A DNA stretch of 64,000 nt, from assembly GCA_037693485.1 (NCBI GenBank), contig CM075345.1, positions 104,712,001 to 104,776,000 of the forward strand. Direction: 5' to 3'. Origin of the DNA: Kitagawia praeruptora. Lineage: Eukaryota; Streptophyta; Magnoliopsida; Apiales; Apiaceae. The notes under the pieces were generated by a model, which was not told the DNA's origin, searched no databases, and saw nothing but the letters and a program-made list of their open reading frames with translations. Below are positions 41,535 to 52,887 of the stretch, in pieces. The translations under genes and the position numbers were made by a program. The first letter of the stretch is position 1. Each line of letters starts with the position of its first letter.

Positions 41535-44500
41535 TGTCAGGACCTCTCCTTTTTAAATATTTTATGATGTCATATATACATATAGTTCTCATATTAACAG
41601 ATAAATATAACTATAAATATCTGTAATAAACTTTTGCAAATGCAGAAGCATAACTTAACCATATATATATATATATATATAATGTAGAGGAGTAGGGACT
41701 CTTGAGCATCATCTGGCCGACTTGCATTTAACCTGAAAAATTGAGCGATTTAATGAGTCGCAACTCAGTGAACATAAATAATTCTTATTTTACTCAAGCA
41801 TATAATCTTTTCTTTATAATCCACAATCATTTAGTTCCCTTTTCATAAAGACATCTATCCATTTAATAATAATGATCTCATAACAAAATATATTATTTCT
41901 CCTATTTTACCTCCTCTTTAGTGCTCAAACTCATTCTACTTCATTTTGAAGGCTTAATTTTGTATTTAGCCAAAACACTCTTTTTGCTTACATGCATTTA
42001 CTAGATAAAAACATATTACCAAAATGTCTCATTTATAAACCTGAAGCTTTCTCTTAGTGCAACCCGAAATCTTCTTTTTACTTGAAATCACTAGCTACTT
42101 CCTTGGTATTGAATTATTTAGTCAATCTCATGCTCAATAATCACGTATAATAGAAATTCATAATTTCAACATATATATTCACATAATCTCTTTCAACACC
42201 TTGTCAAACACGTACTCACATAATACTTCATTCCATTTAATCATCAATCAATCCAAGTAATCATTTACTATGCATGTATGCAACATGTGTATGAGACTCT
42301 ACTTTCTTTCACTTTGTTTCTTTACTTTGTTGTGACTGACCAACTTGACTTTAGTATCTTCCCGGGATCCTTCCCCTTTTCTTTTCTATTTTGTTTATAG
42401 TCGACTTTTCCTTCACGTGTGGTTTCCAAAACCTTTCTTTTACACATGACGTGAGGTTCCCAAAACCCTTTTTTACACGTTTTCTTTCACATATGGTCAC
42501 CAAGACCTTTCTTTTCACTTTGATGGCTAGCTAGGCCCTTAAATTCATATTCCTGATACTAAAGCAATGACAGTCACAACTCCTTTATTTAATCAAATGC
42601 AAATGCACAATATGCAATTCATTTCTTCCTTTCATGTGCTTACTCATGTACATATTTTCCTTTTATGTAATCCACATTGATCACATAATAACTATATTCA
42701 TATTCGTGCCATGTTTCACAATATCCTTATTCTCATTCATATAACAATTTTCATCTATCAGTGTATTCATACTTCAATTAACTCATATAATATCCGTAGA
42801 TAATATATAATAAAATTTGTGAGAAAATCAAGGTGATTAATGCTCACCTTAGCTTGCTTCCTTTCCTAGCGTGTGCTAACCCGTTTTATAGTACTGGACT
42901 CCTTTTTGGAAACCTTGATCCATGCAACTATAATTAGCTATTAAAATCCATAAAATACTTCTATGGATATAATTATACTATTTAAGTGAAACTAATCTTA
43001 TTAAGAAAATTTGTTTATTAAGGAATTATGTTAATCTTTCTCTTTATGGCTTATTCACCTTCATGATCATTAACTATCTGATAATTACCATATTTGGTAT
43101 GAACATAGTTCACAAATAGATCTACAACTTTTGTTCTTTAACTTATCCGGAATGGGGTTCCTAACTTGTCCGAAATCTCATCCCAAAATAATTCCTCAAT
43201 TACATTTCTTAAGAAATCCTTATTAAATCCCTATGTTCCGACATTTTTCATAATTCCAAAACTCAACATTTTTACGCGAAACCTTTTCCATTTTACTCTC
43301 TAACATAAGGTCTTGCTATCCTCAATTTTTCAGATTGATACGATTAGTATAGCTAGGTCAAATGTCAGCTGAAAGTTGGTACAAAAACTACTCGTAGAAA
43401 GTCAAAAAATCATCCACTTCCTCACTGATCAGCCATGTTCAAAAATTCACCATAAATCATAGAATGATCATTTTAACATGAATCCACCTCTGAGACCTTC
43501 TATACTCATTGTTTTATTATTCCCCACAATTTCACTTTAAACTAAGGTTGTTAGCTAGGTGAAACAATTCCCCAAAATTCAATGTTTCAGCAATTCGTAC
43601 CTTATGCGCTATTTGTACCAAAACGACCATAACTCCTTACTCGCTAAACGAAACCACTCGAAACTTTCGAGGGTGTAAACTACACTCAAAATAGATTATA
43701 GACCCAGCAACTCCACTACTCTTACATGATCCTAAGTAGTTCGAATTGTTCCTCAAAAACAGGGCAGGACAGTGAACTTGGAAAACAAGACTTCACTGCG
43801 CACCTCTTACTCTAGTATTTTTAATAAATCCAAAAATGGCTTATAAATCACTAAACTCTCCTATCTTCTTCCTTAATCATTTATAGACCTTACATAAATT
43901 TTTCAGTTCGAATTAAAGAGTTTAACTAGGTGAAACAGTTTTCCAAAGTTCATTGTTTACCAAATTCGTAGGTTATGGACAACCTATACTAAAATGGCCA
44001 TATCTCCTAACTCGTTAATCCAATCGACTCACCGTTTGTGGCAACGCAAACTAGACTCCGAGTACTACAACTTTCGTTTACATACCATAGCCAAAACGGG
44101 CTTTTAACTGCTTCGAATTAATCACCCCAAAACTGGGCAGAATCTGTCCAAAATCTGGAATACTAATCTAACCCATTCATTATCATATAATATCACTCTT
44201 AATCCTCTTAATCATGCTACTAGCCATCATCATATACTAACCTCTATGTATACATCATAAACCCAAAATAATATATGTATAAAAACAACTACAAAACATC
44301 ATAAAAGATCATTAAAATAGAAATATTCATGTTTAGGATTATACCCCTTGCAAAGTTGTTTGATTTCCTTGAAATAACCTCCTTGAACCCTTAGCTTTCT
44401 CCTTATTTTAGCCCTTATTCTTCTTATATCATCCAACTAAAGTGTTTGTAGATGTATTATATATACTATATATTTATCTTGTGATTTATGAAGCAAGTAG

Positions 44501-45616
44501 ATGGAAGATAAAATATTTTGTCAAGCTTTTCGATCTCTCTACATGAAGCATTCGGTAGTTTTAGGTAATAAGGAAGGAAGATGAGCTTTGTTGTGTTAAA
44601 TATCTATACCTACTAATGTTAAATTACTTATTAACCCTTAGCTTAACTAGGAAGTTTTACAAAGCTTCTTTGATAAGCCTTAATCACAAATACTTCTACA
44701 CTTATACAACAAGCCAATGAAATCTTTACTTCTTTTATTTTCTTTCAAAAATTCGACCAACATGTACTTAGGGAAGATTAATGACTTCTAAATCCTGAAA
44801 TTGATTCTAAAGTCATGGGTATTAACTGTTTAATGTTTGGAAGAAACCGCTGAAATTTCACATCAAATGGAATCCGAAAAAATTTACTATTCACCTTACT
44901 ATTCACTTATCTCTGTACTTTAAATAGCTCTTCAATATGAATTCCTCAATAAATACTCCTTTCAATTTCTTAATTCTATTTTCGATCATACCTTCGTATC
45001 AAGTATTCGTTTGCATTTTTCTGACTTACGGTTGATTTTACAGAATTTCTGGAAGTTTTAATAACATACTTTAAAACATTCCAACTCCTTTAGGGTACTT
45101 TTAAGAGTTGAATTTGCATTTGTCATAGAAGGATAAAGTTCATAAAATAACGTTTTACATCGTATTATCTAAAAATATTTTTCTACCAAAATCACTATTC
45201 ATTCCCTGAGTTACTATTCATTTCTGTAGTTACTATTCATTCCCCGAAGATTTATAAAACGCTCATCTCAGAAAACCGATCGCATTTCCATACACTTATT
45301 TTTAACATTCTTCACTAATATGTTATCAAATTTTAATTCCTTTTCCTTCAAGGAATCATACACTAACATACTCCATTTAGGTACTCGTTTTATTCCTTAA
45401 TAATATTGTATTTCAATGTATTTGAAATACGGTTTATTACAATCTAAAATTTCTCTACAACTAAGTAATACTCCTAGAGTATTCCCGGTGAAATTCTTAA
45501 TACCTATTCTCCATTCTCTTTAATTATTAGAGAATGAGAATATAACTAATATTGAAAATATCTCGATAATTCCTTTTATATTAATATAATATAGGAACTA
45601 GGTCAGTGATGTTACA
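41535..45616. repeat. 4.08-kb solo LTR (probably Ty3/gypsy) inserted in the viral Pol
   Basis: Begins TGTCAGGACC and ends TGATGTTACA (TG...CA), flanked by AATAT (41530-41534) and AAAAT (45617-45621), a 5-bp duplication with one mismatch. Removing it restores the flanking Pol context, which independently confirms both ends. No ORF, PBS, PPT or second LTR copy is inside, hence solo LTR. On the minus strand it starts TGTAACATCACTGACC, the usual look of chromovirus/Tekay LTRs, so it is probably inverted relative to the virus. Inside are degenerate ~380-bp repeats (GGTGAAACAATTCCCCAAA near 43556 and GGTGAAACAGTTTTCCAAA near 43935), repeated TACTATTCA words (44885-45240) and an AT microsatellite (41660-41682). 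Confidence 0.75.
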
Positions 45617-45621
45617 AAAAT

Positions 45622-46890
45622 AGTCCCCAGGATGTTGAAGAATTTGCAGTACAAATTAAAGAATTACTGGAAATGAAGGTAATTATCCCTAGTAAATCAG
45701 CCCATATGTCACCAGCATTCCTAGTGGAAAATGAAGCTGAACGACGAAGAGGCAAGAAAAGAATGGTTGTCAACTATAAGAAGATGAATGATCTTACTAT
45801 AGGAGATGGTCACAACTTACCAAATAAGGACAGTTTACTAGCCCTTATACGAGGTAAGAAAATGTTTAGTTCATTAGACTGTAAATCAGGATTCTGGCAG
45901 GTATTGTTAGACGAAGAATCACAGCTATTGACAGCATTTACATGTCCCCAAGGACATTTTCAATGGAGAGTGTTACCATTTGGTTTCAAGCAAGCCCCAT
46001 CAATATTTCAAAGGCATATGCAAGAAGCATTCAGACCTTTTGAAAAATTCTGTTGTATTTATGTAGATGATATTCTTATATTTTCTAACAATGAAAAAGA
46101 ATATCTTATACATTTGGCAGCGATATTGAAGAAGTGTGAAACTCTTGGCATAATCCTATCCAAGAAGAAGGCTCAACTCTTCAAAATAAGTATTAATTTC
46201 CTAGGTTTGGAAATTGATCAAGGAACGCACTGTCCTCAAAATCATATATTGGAACATATTCATAAGTTTCCAGATCAGATAGAAGACAGAAAATAGTTGC
46301 AAAGATTTTTAGGTATACTAACTTATGCATCTGATTATATTCCTAAACTTGCAGCTTTAAGATCACCTTTGCAGGCTAAGCTTAAAAAAGAAAATCCATG
46401 GAAATGGATAGAATTTGACACTTCTTATATTAAGAAAATTAAGAAGCAGTTAATAAGTTTTCCAAAGCTCTATCATCCAGAGCCCAAAGACAAGCTTATC
46501 GTAGAAATAGACGCATCCGATAATCATTGGGGTAGAGTTCTCAAAGCTGTTAATTCTGACGAAAAAGAATTAATATGCCATTACGCATCAGGAAGCTTTA
46601 AAGATGCAGAAACAAGATATCATTCAAATAAGAAAGAATACTTGGCAGTCAAAAGAGCTATTACAAAATTCTCTATTTATCTAACCCCTGTTAAATTTAT
46701 TGTCAGAACAGATAATAAGAATTTTACTTATTTTCTTAAATTGAGAATTGAAGGAGATAACAAGCAAGGAAGACTTGTGCGATGGCAGCAATGTTTTCCA
46801 GATATTGCTTTGAGGTTGAACACCTTAGTGGAGTTAAGAATTGTCTTGCCGACTTCTTAACAAGAGAATACCAGCAAAATCAAAAGGTAT
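45622..46890 (+). pseudogene. Pararetroviral Pol, reverse transcriptase and RNase H part
   Basis: The RT domain includes HMSPAFLVENEAERRRGKKR, FSSLDCKSGFWQVLL, FQWRVLPFGFKQAPSIFQ and the catalytic YVDDILIFS, then FLGLEI. An in-frame TAG at 46294-46296 follows. The same frame continues with the connection domain and RNase H (EIDASDNHWGRVL, where a Gly normally found before VL is Arg; YHSNKKEYLAV). The frame stops at 46860. An indel near 46805 shifts the natural end, which reads on in another frame to about 46890. Confidence 0.87.
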
Positions 46891-47082
46891 GATAAATAAA
46901 ACTCTACAGGTTAATGTCACATCCTACTTGCAGGTATCCAAGGCAATTCAGGCCTATAAATAAGAGAGGAATTCAGCATTTGGAAATCACACCAAACACC
47001 AAACACCCTCTCTATACCAAAGATCTCTTACTTAGATCAAAGAGCCATGCTCTATAAAAATCCCTTTCTTTGAGATAAAAAT

Positions 47083-48750
47083 ATGGAGGATTTCTCCTTG
47101 GAAAAATTATTAGCAGAACAAATGATTTTGCTAAAAGAATACGAATCATTGGAAAATAGACTTTCAATAATTCGAGCAAAAATAGAATTTGTGAAGAAAT
47201 ATTCTCTTCATGTACAACAAAAGGTTATCTCTGAACCTTCTTCTTCAAGAAATGAATCTGAGACTAGCCCGGAGCAAACGGCTACCGGTAAAGGCATATC
47301 AACTCCGTTGACGCCTGTGGATTTAGCAAAAATCCAACACGAAGCTTCGACTTCATCTCAAAAGGTAATTACTTCACCTTCCTCAGAAATGAGTCAAGAA
47401 GTGACTAATCCTGAGCAAACGGCTCCATGTAAAGATTCAACAAATCCGTTGAAGGCTGTGAATTTGCCAAAAATTCAAAATGAGATACAGACCTCCATAA
47501 CGTTAGTAAAACCCTCAGATTTAAATTTGAGACCTAACGGGGGAATTCAAATCCCTAAAAAGACTGAAGGTCAAACTTCAGCAGTCCCTTTCGGATATAA
47601 AGGCCCTAAAGCCTATTATGTTGTGTTCAATGGTCCTAATGCAAGAATATACACCACATGGGAAATTGCAGAGAAGGATGTTAAAGGTTTCTCTAATGTT
47701 AAACACAAGAGATATAATTCTTTTATAGAAGCAAGAGTTGCTTCAAACCTTTATACTACACAGCAGTCCAAGCCACCACTTGAACTGATAAGTCATGCAG
47801 ATGCATTACAACCAACTTATGCAGGTGCGGTTACTCAAAAGAAGGAATTTTCAAGCAAAATAATGCTGGGAACAATTCCAAAAAGTCAACAAACATTGTT
47901 GAAACAGCTAGAAGAAGATACTGATACTATTGAAATTACATATTCAAAGTTCAAATATCTTTATCAATATGGCAGGTCAGCCACAGAGCAGAAGTTCGTT
48001 GATGAGCATTTCTTCACTACAGACAAAAAGAATGTCAGCTACTTTAACTTCTATCAAAATGTCGATCCAGACATGGTATACGAGGCATATCAATTTGGAT
48101 TATTAGCACAAGTTTATCCTACTGCTAATAATCTCTTGGAAATCTCTAGATTCCCTAAGGAATTTAGAAAAGCAGTTAAGGCATACAAAGCAAATTGTCT
48201 TAAAGGCCAGGAAGTCGACATCTTCATCAAAACTACCAGTACAATTATTTGTTGGGAAGATGAAGAAGAATATGACTGTCCACCAAACCAACCAACTCAT
48301 TATGTCCAGGTTGGTATTGCAAAGGAAAAAATCTATTCCCCAAGCCAAGCCATGGAGTCTACCTTGGAGAAGAAAGATTTAAGAGAGCTTGCTGAGCAAA
48401 AATTATTGGTTTTAATCAATAAATTATTCAACATAAAGCCAGAAGATAAATTAAAGGTTAACCTTGCAACATGTTATTCTTTAATGACGTCTTACTCCCA
48501 TAAGGGATTAACGGAAGAAGACTACAGCAAGATCATAGCATTTAGAAGACAGCTATTACACAAAGATGTTGTTGGTTCCCATAAAGAGCTCTTTTGTAAA
48601 AGAAAGCAGAAAGAGATAAGGAAGTTTGGCATTCAGCTTGATTGTCAATATTGTAGCCCTACCACTTTCGAAGAAAAGGTAAAGGCAAAAGATTCCTCCA
48701 CTACCTCCACTACCGATAAAGGAAAAGGAGTGGTCGATAAAGAAAAGTAG
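47083..48750 (+). CDS. Pararetroviral transactivator/viroplasmin (P6/TAV-like), 555 aa, open frame
   Basis: Complete ATG-TAG frame, slightly longer than typical P6 proteins. The N-terminal coiled coil (LLKEYESLENRLSIIRAKIEF) is followed by a Ser/Thr/Pro linker containing two related copies of a ~55-residue unit (SPEQTATGKG..., NPEQTAPCKD...). Next is the viroplasmin/RNase H1-like domain (AYYVVFNGPNARIYTTW, about residues 185-230), a helical core and a Lys-rich C-terminus with a CX2C pair (LDCQYCS). Relatives form inclusion bodies, allow polycistronic translation and in some viruses suppress RNA silencing. Its survival as an open frame beside broken genes is notable. Confidence 0.85.
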   Translation: MEDFSLEKLLAEQMILLKEYESLENRLSIIRAKIEFVKKYSLHVQQKVISEPSSSRNESETSPEQTATGKGISTPLTPVDLAKIQHEASTSSQKVITSPSSEMSQEVTNPEQTAPCKDSTNPLKAVNLPKIQNEIQTSITLVKPSDLNLRPNGGIQIPKKTEGQTSAVPFGYKGPKAYYVVFNGPNARIYTTWEIAEKDVKGFSNVKHKRYNSFIEARVASNLYTTQQSKPPLELISHADALQPTYAGAVTQKKEFSSKIMLGTIPKSQQTLLKQLEEDTDTIEITYSKFKYLYQYGRSATEQKFVDEHFFTTDKKNVSYFNFYQNVDPDMVYEAYQFGLLAQVYPTANNLLEISRFPKEFRKAVKAYKANCLKGQEVDIFIKTTSTIICWEDEEEYDCPPNQPTHYVQVGIAKEKIYSPSQAMESTLEKKDLRELAEQKLLVLINKLFNIKPEDKLKVNLATCYSLMTSYSHKGLTEEDYSKIIAFRRQLLHKDVVGSHKELFCKRKQKEIRKFGIQLDCQYCSPTTFEEKVKAKDSSTTSTTDKGKGVVDKEK

Positions 48751-48990
48751 GAAAGAATCTACTTTATGCAAGAAGACGAGGGCATCATTTTCAAAACAAA
48801 ACGAATCTACTTTTCAGTGGACATCGTTTTACAGCACCAGACAGGGAAGATAAGGAATCTTAACTCTTCAGACTTTAGTGCATCAATAATATACATTTTA
48901 CGTATGCAGTTACGTAAGAAAATTTGTATAGATCCTCGCTCCTTAGTCTATAAAAGGAGGAGTTCCATTTTAGTTTAGGGCATCTTGAAC
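48751..48990 (+). promoter_or_regulatory. Pararetroviral pregenomic RNA promoter with as-1-like element
   Basis: Two ACGTA cores at 48900 and 48912, spaced exactly 12 bp (TTACGTATGCAGTTACGTAA), resemble the as-1 element of caulimovirus promoters. A TATAAAAG box lies at 48949-48956. Transcription would start near 48980. Position between the transactivator and the leader is as expected. Confidence 0.75.
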
Positions 48991-49115
48991 TTAGCAGAGC
49001 ACACACACTGTACACTAAGCATTTAAAGAAGTTCATAATGAGTGAGTAAAAACCTACGGGGTTACGAGTGTAAACAGGCTCATAATGTGTCTGTATCTGT
49101 ATAATTATATGTATC

Positions 49116-49121
49116 AATAAA
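49116..49121 (+). terminator. Polyadenylation signal of the viral transcript
   Basis: AATAAA about 135-140 nt after the predicted start site, preceded by TGTGTCTGTATCTGTA. In caulimoviruses the signal is passed once and used on the second round. Confidence 0.6.
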
Positions 49122-49423
49122 AAGTCTTTTCATTTATAAATCTTGGTTATGTCTTGAGTTATTCTGAAGTCCGCTTTAGAGCATATGGAGTACCTCTAGG
49201 CAGGAGGCCGTTAGGGAAACGCCGCTCACAGGATTGAAAACCAGAGATAATAACACGAAGATTTAGAGAAGAAAAGGAAATTTTTAAAGAGCAATAATTC
49301 CATGCAGATATAGATCATTGAAGAAAGTCTGGTAAAACTCTTAACCCTGTTCTAAACAAATTTATATATACTCTTTTAAATCTAGCAATCTTCATTATAA
49401 TTAGTAATAATCGAAGGTCAGTA

Positions 49424-49717
49424 ATGTTCCTCTGGACCTTAGTCATTAATGGTGAAACCATTAGGCTTAATGATGAAGACTTCTTCACCAGAATAAGAGA
49501 TCTAGCATGTCTAGATATCAATAACAACAGATTAGACCGACTTAGAGAATTCTATATCAGTTTAGAAATGATGCATGAACAACATTATAGTTTCTACATT
49601 AGAAACAGTCAAGAAATTGACGGTTTAAAAAACCATATCGGTAGTATTATTGGCTCAAGAAATAGTGAACCTCAAGCTAGTAATATATGTCATGCCTTTT
49701 GTTTTTGCAAAAAGTAG
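49424..49717 (+). CDS. Small leader ORF of the pararetrovirus, 97 aa
   Basis: ATG to TAG (MFLWTLVINGETIRLNDEDF...), in the leader downstream of the promoter and, on the circular map, upstream of the PBS and movement protein. Size and place match the ORF VII type of caulimoviruses, whose role is not essential. Sequence similarity was not assessed. It ends in a Cys-rich CHAFCFCKK tail. Confidence 0.55.
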   Translation: MFLWTLVINGETIRLNDEDFFTRIRDLACLDINNNRLDRLREFYISLEMMHEQHYSFYIRNSQEIDGLKNHIGSIIGSRNSEPQASNICHAFCFCKK

Positions 49718-49740
49718 GCCCAATCAATAATTATGTTAAT

Positions 49741-50413
49741 TATTCAGTCCACTACGTGACAAAAGTCCACTATGGGACAAAATAGGAATGGGTATTTAGG
49801 ACCCTTCAATTTGGAAACGGGTATTTTGGACTCTTTCCTCCCACAGAAAGGTATTTAGGGCCTTCACCCAATATATGTTTCATTGATTTGAAGGTGAATG
49901 AAAAATATCATGTTATTTTCTTAATTTTTTAAATTAAAATTTAATATTTAAAGTTTAATTTGTAAAAAGAAAATTAAAAATATAATATGTGAGATTATCA
50001 TTTTTATACATTTTAAAAAATATATATATATATATAATCCAAAATAGATGTATTTTATGACGGAAGAATAATATACTAGAGATAGGAAAATAACATTAAT
50101 TATTACAAGGAGGTTATTATATAAGTAATTTTTAAATTAATTGTACATCGTAATCCTAATTTTTTTTAAGGAAATTATCAAAAAATATCCAGTTTTTTGT
50201 TTTTTTTAAATACGATCAAAAATTGCGGATGAAGTTGCAAAAGTTGCATTTAGAATTATAAACAGGATTGCAAATGTTACTTTTTTTCTTTTATTTTTGG
50301 TAAACAGAGATAATATATTGCAAAACCAATGTTCTTACACGATAAGATTCCAAATCAAACCAGAAGACTACTTCAACAAAAAAAGAGCCCCCACTACACA
50401 TATTAGTAAGACA
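49741..50413. other. Viral leader remnant and AT-rich spacer
   Basis: 49790-49870 has three related GGTATTTAGGACC-type words, possibly one arm of the viral leader hairpin. After about 49900 the DNA is AT-rich with no gene; a TA microsatellite lies at 50020-50035. Confidence 0.4.
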
Positions 50414-50440
50414 CTAGCATATTGCCCGTACTTCGTACAC
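50414..50440 (-). mobile_element. Helitron 3' terminus (minus strand)
   Basis: The minus strand reads TGTACGAAGTACGGG, CAATATG, CTAG|T: a GTAC-gaa-GTAC hairpin about 10 nt before CTAG, followed by T. This is the standard Helitron 3' end. The element body would extend to the right over the RPA-like gene; its 5' TC end was not located. Confidence 0.6.
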
Positions 50441-50779
50441 AGCATTCATTTAATTTAAAATGTTATTTTAAATAATTTTAGGAATTTGATTGATCACCTA
50501 CAAACATGTTCCATTCAATTATACAATTATATAATTATTTAATGAAATAGTGTTATGAAAAAATTTATATAAAGAGTGGCATACAATTCTATTTTGACAA
50601 TGTTAAAAATTTATTCTATCCATCAAAAATTGCAATTTAAGTAATAAATATATTTGAAATTTTGTTAGATTGATTGTGTCATAAAATTGAGATTCTGAAT
50701 CAAGGTTAGATATTGTTGATGAAGATCAGAGATGCATAAAAAATGTCAGAATTATTCAAAATATTTTCTTTATTGAGCA

Positions 50780-51116
50780 ATTATGGTGAAAGTAAATTCT
50801 TTCCCAACAATATCTTTGAGCTCTTCCGGAAATGTATCAGCTGCTTTTTTCTACAAAATATGAAGACAAATATAGTTAAGTTAAAAAAGTTATTTGATGA
50901 CATTAATAGAGTCTGTATTACAACAAAAGAATTCATTTGTAAATTATACCTTTTCAAGCCTCGACTTAAATTCGTTGCAGTGGTATTAAGAATTCTTTTT
51001 GCAGGTAGATCAAGAAGGATCATGTTTGATGTTGTAGTTTCATCCTCTACCAACATTAGCACCTTAAATCTGAAGTTTAATTATAAGGGATTATAATATT
51101 AAATATATAATTAAGC

Positions 51117-51156
<40 letters not shown>

Positions 51157-52673
51157 TAAAAAATAAACATATATACGACGCAATTAGTGAGTTGGTATAA
51201 TTACCTCTTATCAGGAACAAGGAAACTTCTTGGACAAAGTAGGCATTTAAATGTGGCATCAATCTTATTAACTTCCCTTTCGCACTGAGGATAGTAATTG
51301 TAATACCATTTGTACTCCTCATTGACTTTGCTAATCTTGACACGACAAATAACTTCTTTCTGCGCATAAATTTTTAGATGCATATATAGATTATGTTTTA
51401 TATTAAAAACTTAGATATTGAAATGAAGGTATATTGAAATTCAATTTTTTATAACACAACATCAATCAATTCAGCATCTTTTAAATTACGGAGACCATTC
51501 AAAGTGTAAAGTTCAGTTTGAGTGTTGTTAGCTTGTTCCTCAATGATTGTAGATTGAGATGCCACATATCCAACTTCTTTAAGTCTATATTAATGTTAAA
51601 AAAATATGAGTAGTTTGTTTTTTCCATTGTAACATGTAAATGGAAATACATATATGGTGTATAAAAATATCTCTATCTCATTATTTCAGTGGTATCGTCA
51701 TCAATATTCAAATATACTTTAGTGGATGACAATGATTTAATTTGCACAACACCTGACAAATGTTAGAAATTCATGTTAATCTGTTATAATATAATTAATA
51801 ATAAATGAAATGACATTATTATTGCATACCTTTCCAAGTGGCTAGAACTAAAATATTTTGTTCTGAATCATCGGCACCAATCATCCTTTTAACTGATGAT
51901 GCAAGATATTCCCATATAATCACATCATGAGCAAATCTATTTTCGGAATAGATAAATATGTTGAAATTATTGAAATTATTTCAAAAAAAAAATAAAAATT
52001 GCGTAGCAACATTAAAATAATAATTAATATTTCAATGACTAATTTTATATTTTATAAATATTAATTTACAATTACAATATATTGGACGAATATAAATAAA
52101 ATTAAAATATTACTTAAAATATATATTCAAGTATACCATATGTAAATTCTGGTTCTCCATCTTTATAAGTAGGCTCATCAGGACACGTCTCTATTGCCAA
52201 TGATTTTAAATCTTCCAACTCTATACATTCGTACTTGTTCATCACTAAAAGTGGATCATTTTCTTGTACATGAACCACTTCTGTTGAAATAGCCATTTCT
52301 TACGATACTGGTCGCAGTTTTCCAAATGCGCTCCTCACAGTGAAGTTAGTGATAATATAAATTTCTTCATCCTCTAATTTTTTCTCTGGATTTTTCCAGA
52401 TGTCCAAATATACAAATGCTTGAATATGATAACCCTGGAAGACAGCATATATGTCAAATAATTAAAAGTTATATTCAGTAAAAAGTTAACATAAAAAAAT
52501 GAATATATAATGCATCAGGTACATACATCTATATCTACCAACAAAAAATTCTGTCCTCAGAAAACTCTTTCAGCATTCATTACCGGCCACATTCTTGTCA
52601 CTCTAACTTTAATTTTCCAAAAGGTTTTTGAGGCATTCAAGCTTTGTAATTTTTGACAATGTTCCTCTATCAT
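50780..52673 (-). pseudogene. RPA1-like single-strand DNA-binding protein gene, multi-exon, decayed
   Basis: Minus-strand exons, approximate: 52673-52527 (KTFWKIKVRVTRMWPVMN, NFLLVDID); 52434-52125 (GYHIQAFVYLDIW, EEIYIITNFTVRSAFGKLRP); 51945-51835 (FAHDVIIWEYLASS, ILVLATWK); 51755-51672 (VVQIKSLSSTKVYLNID); 51590-51470; 51365-51206 (EVICRVKISKVNEEYKWYYNYYPQC, TFKCLLCPRSFLVPDKR); 51062-50850 (LVEDETTTSNMILLD). These follow the OB-fold A, B and C order of RPA70, including the CX2C...CX2C zinc ribbon of fold C (first pair damaged to YPQC). In-frame stops at 52557-52559 and near 52305 show decay. Such genes occur both in hosts and as cargo of plant Helitrons. Confidence 0.75.
51119..51154. repeat. 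(AT)n microsatellite
   Basis: About 18 AT units in an intron of the RPA-like gene. Confidence 0.9.
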
Positions 52674-52887
52674 TGTTTGGTTAAGACAAAATATGATGAA
52701 TGAATAAATGATGGTAAAACTATCAATATATACATGTAACTTAAGCAATGATATAGTACATAATTTGAGCATACAATTAGGGTATTTTGTTTCTAATCTT
52801 AACGTAGATAAATGATTAAAAAATCAATTAATTGATTTGATGACATCTAAATCCCATAATTATAATCCATTATTATATCTATTATAG

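Larger units (their letters stand above)
37733..49740 (+). mobile_element. Endogenous pararetrovirus (Caulimoviridae), near full length, interrupted by a solo LTR
   Basis: About 7.9 kb of viral sequence once the 4.08-kb insertion (41535-45616) is removed, within the 7-10 kb range of the family. Order: leader remnant, tRNA-Met PBS, movement protein, VAP, coat protein, Pol, transactivator, promoter, polyadenylation signal, leader, small ORF. The circular map is opened inside the leader. Separate MP, CP and Pol ORFs plus a viroplasmin-type ORF resemble caulimovirus-like genera, but no aphid-transmission-factor ORF lies between MP and VAP. VAP, CP and Pol carry frameshifts or stops, so the copy is not a functional genome. 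Boundaries are approximate. Confidence 0.88.

Noticed and set aside
41535..45616. Considered as host DNA separating two viral fragments
   Set aside because: TG...CA ends, a 5-bp duplication and exact continuity of the flanking Pol show a single insertion instead.
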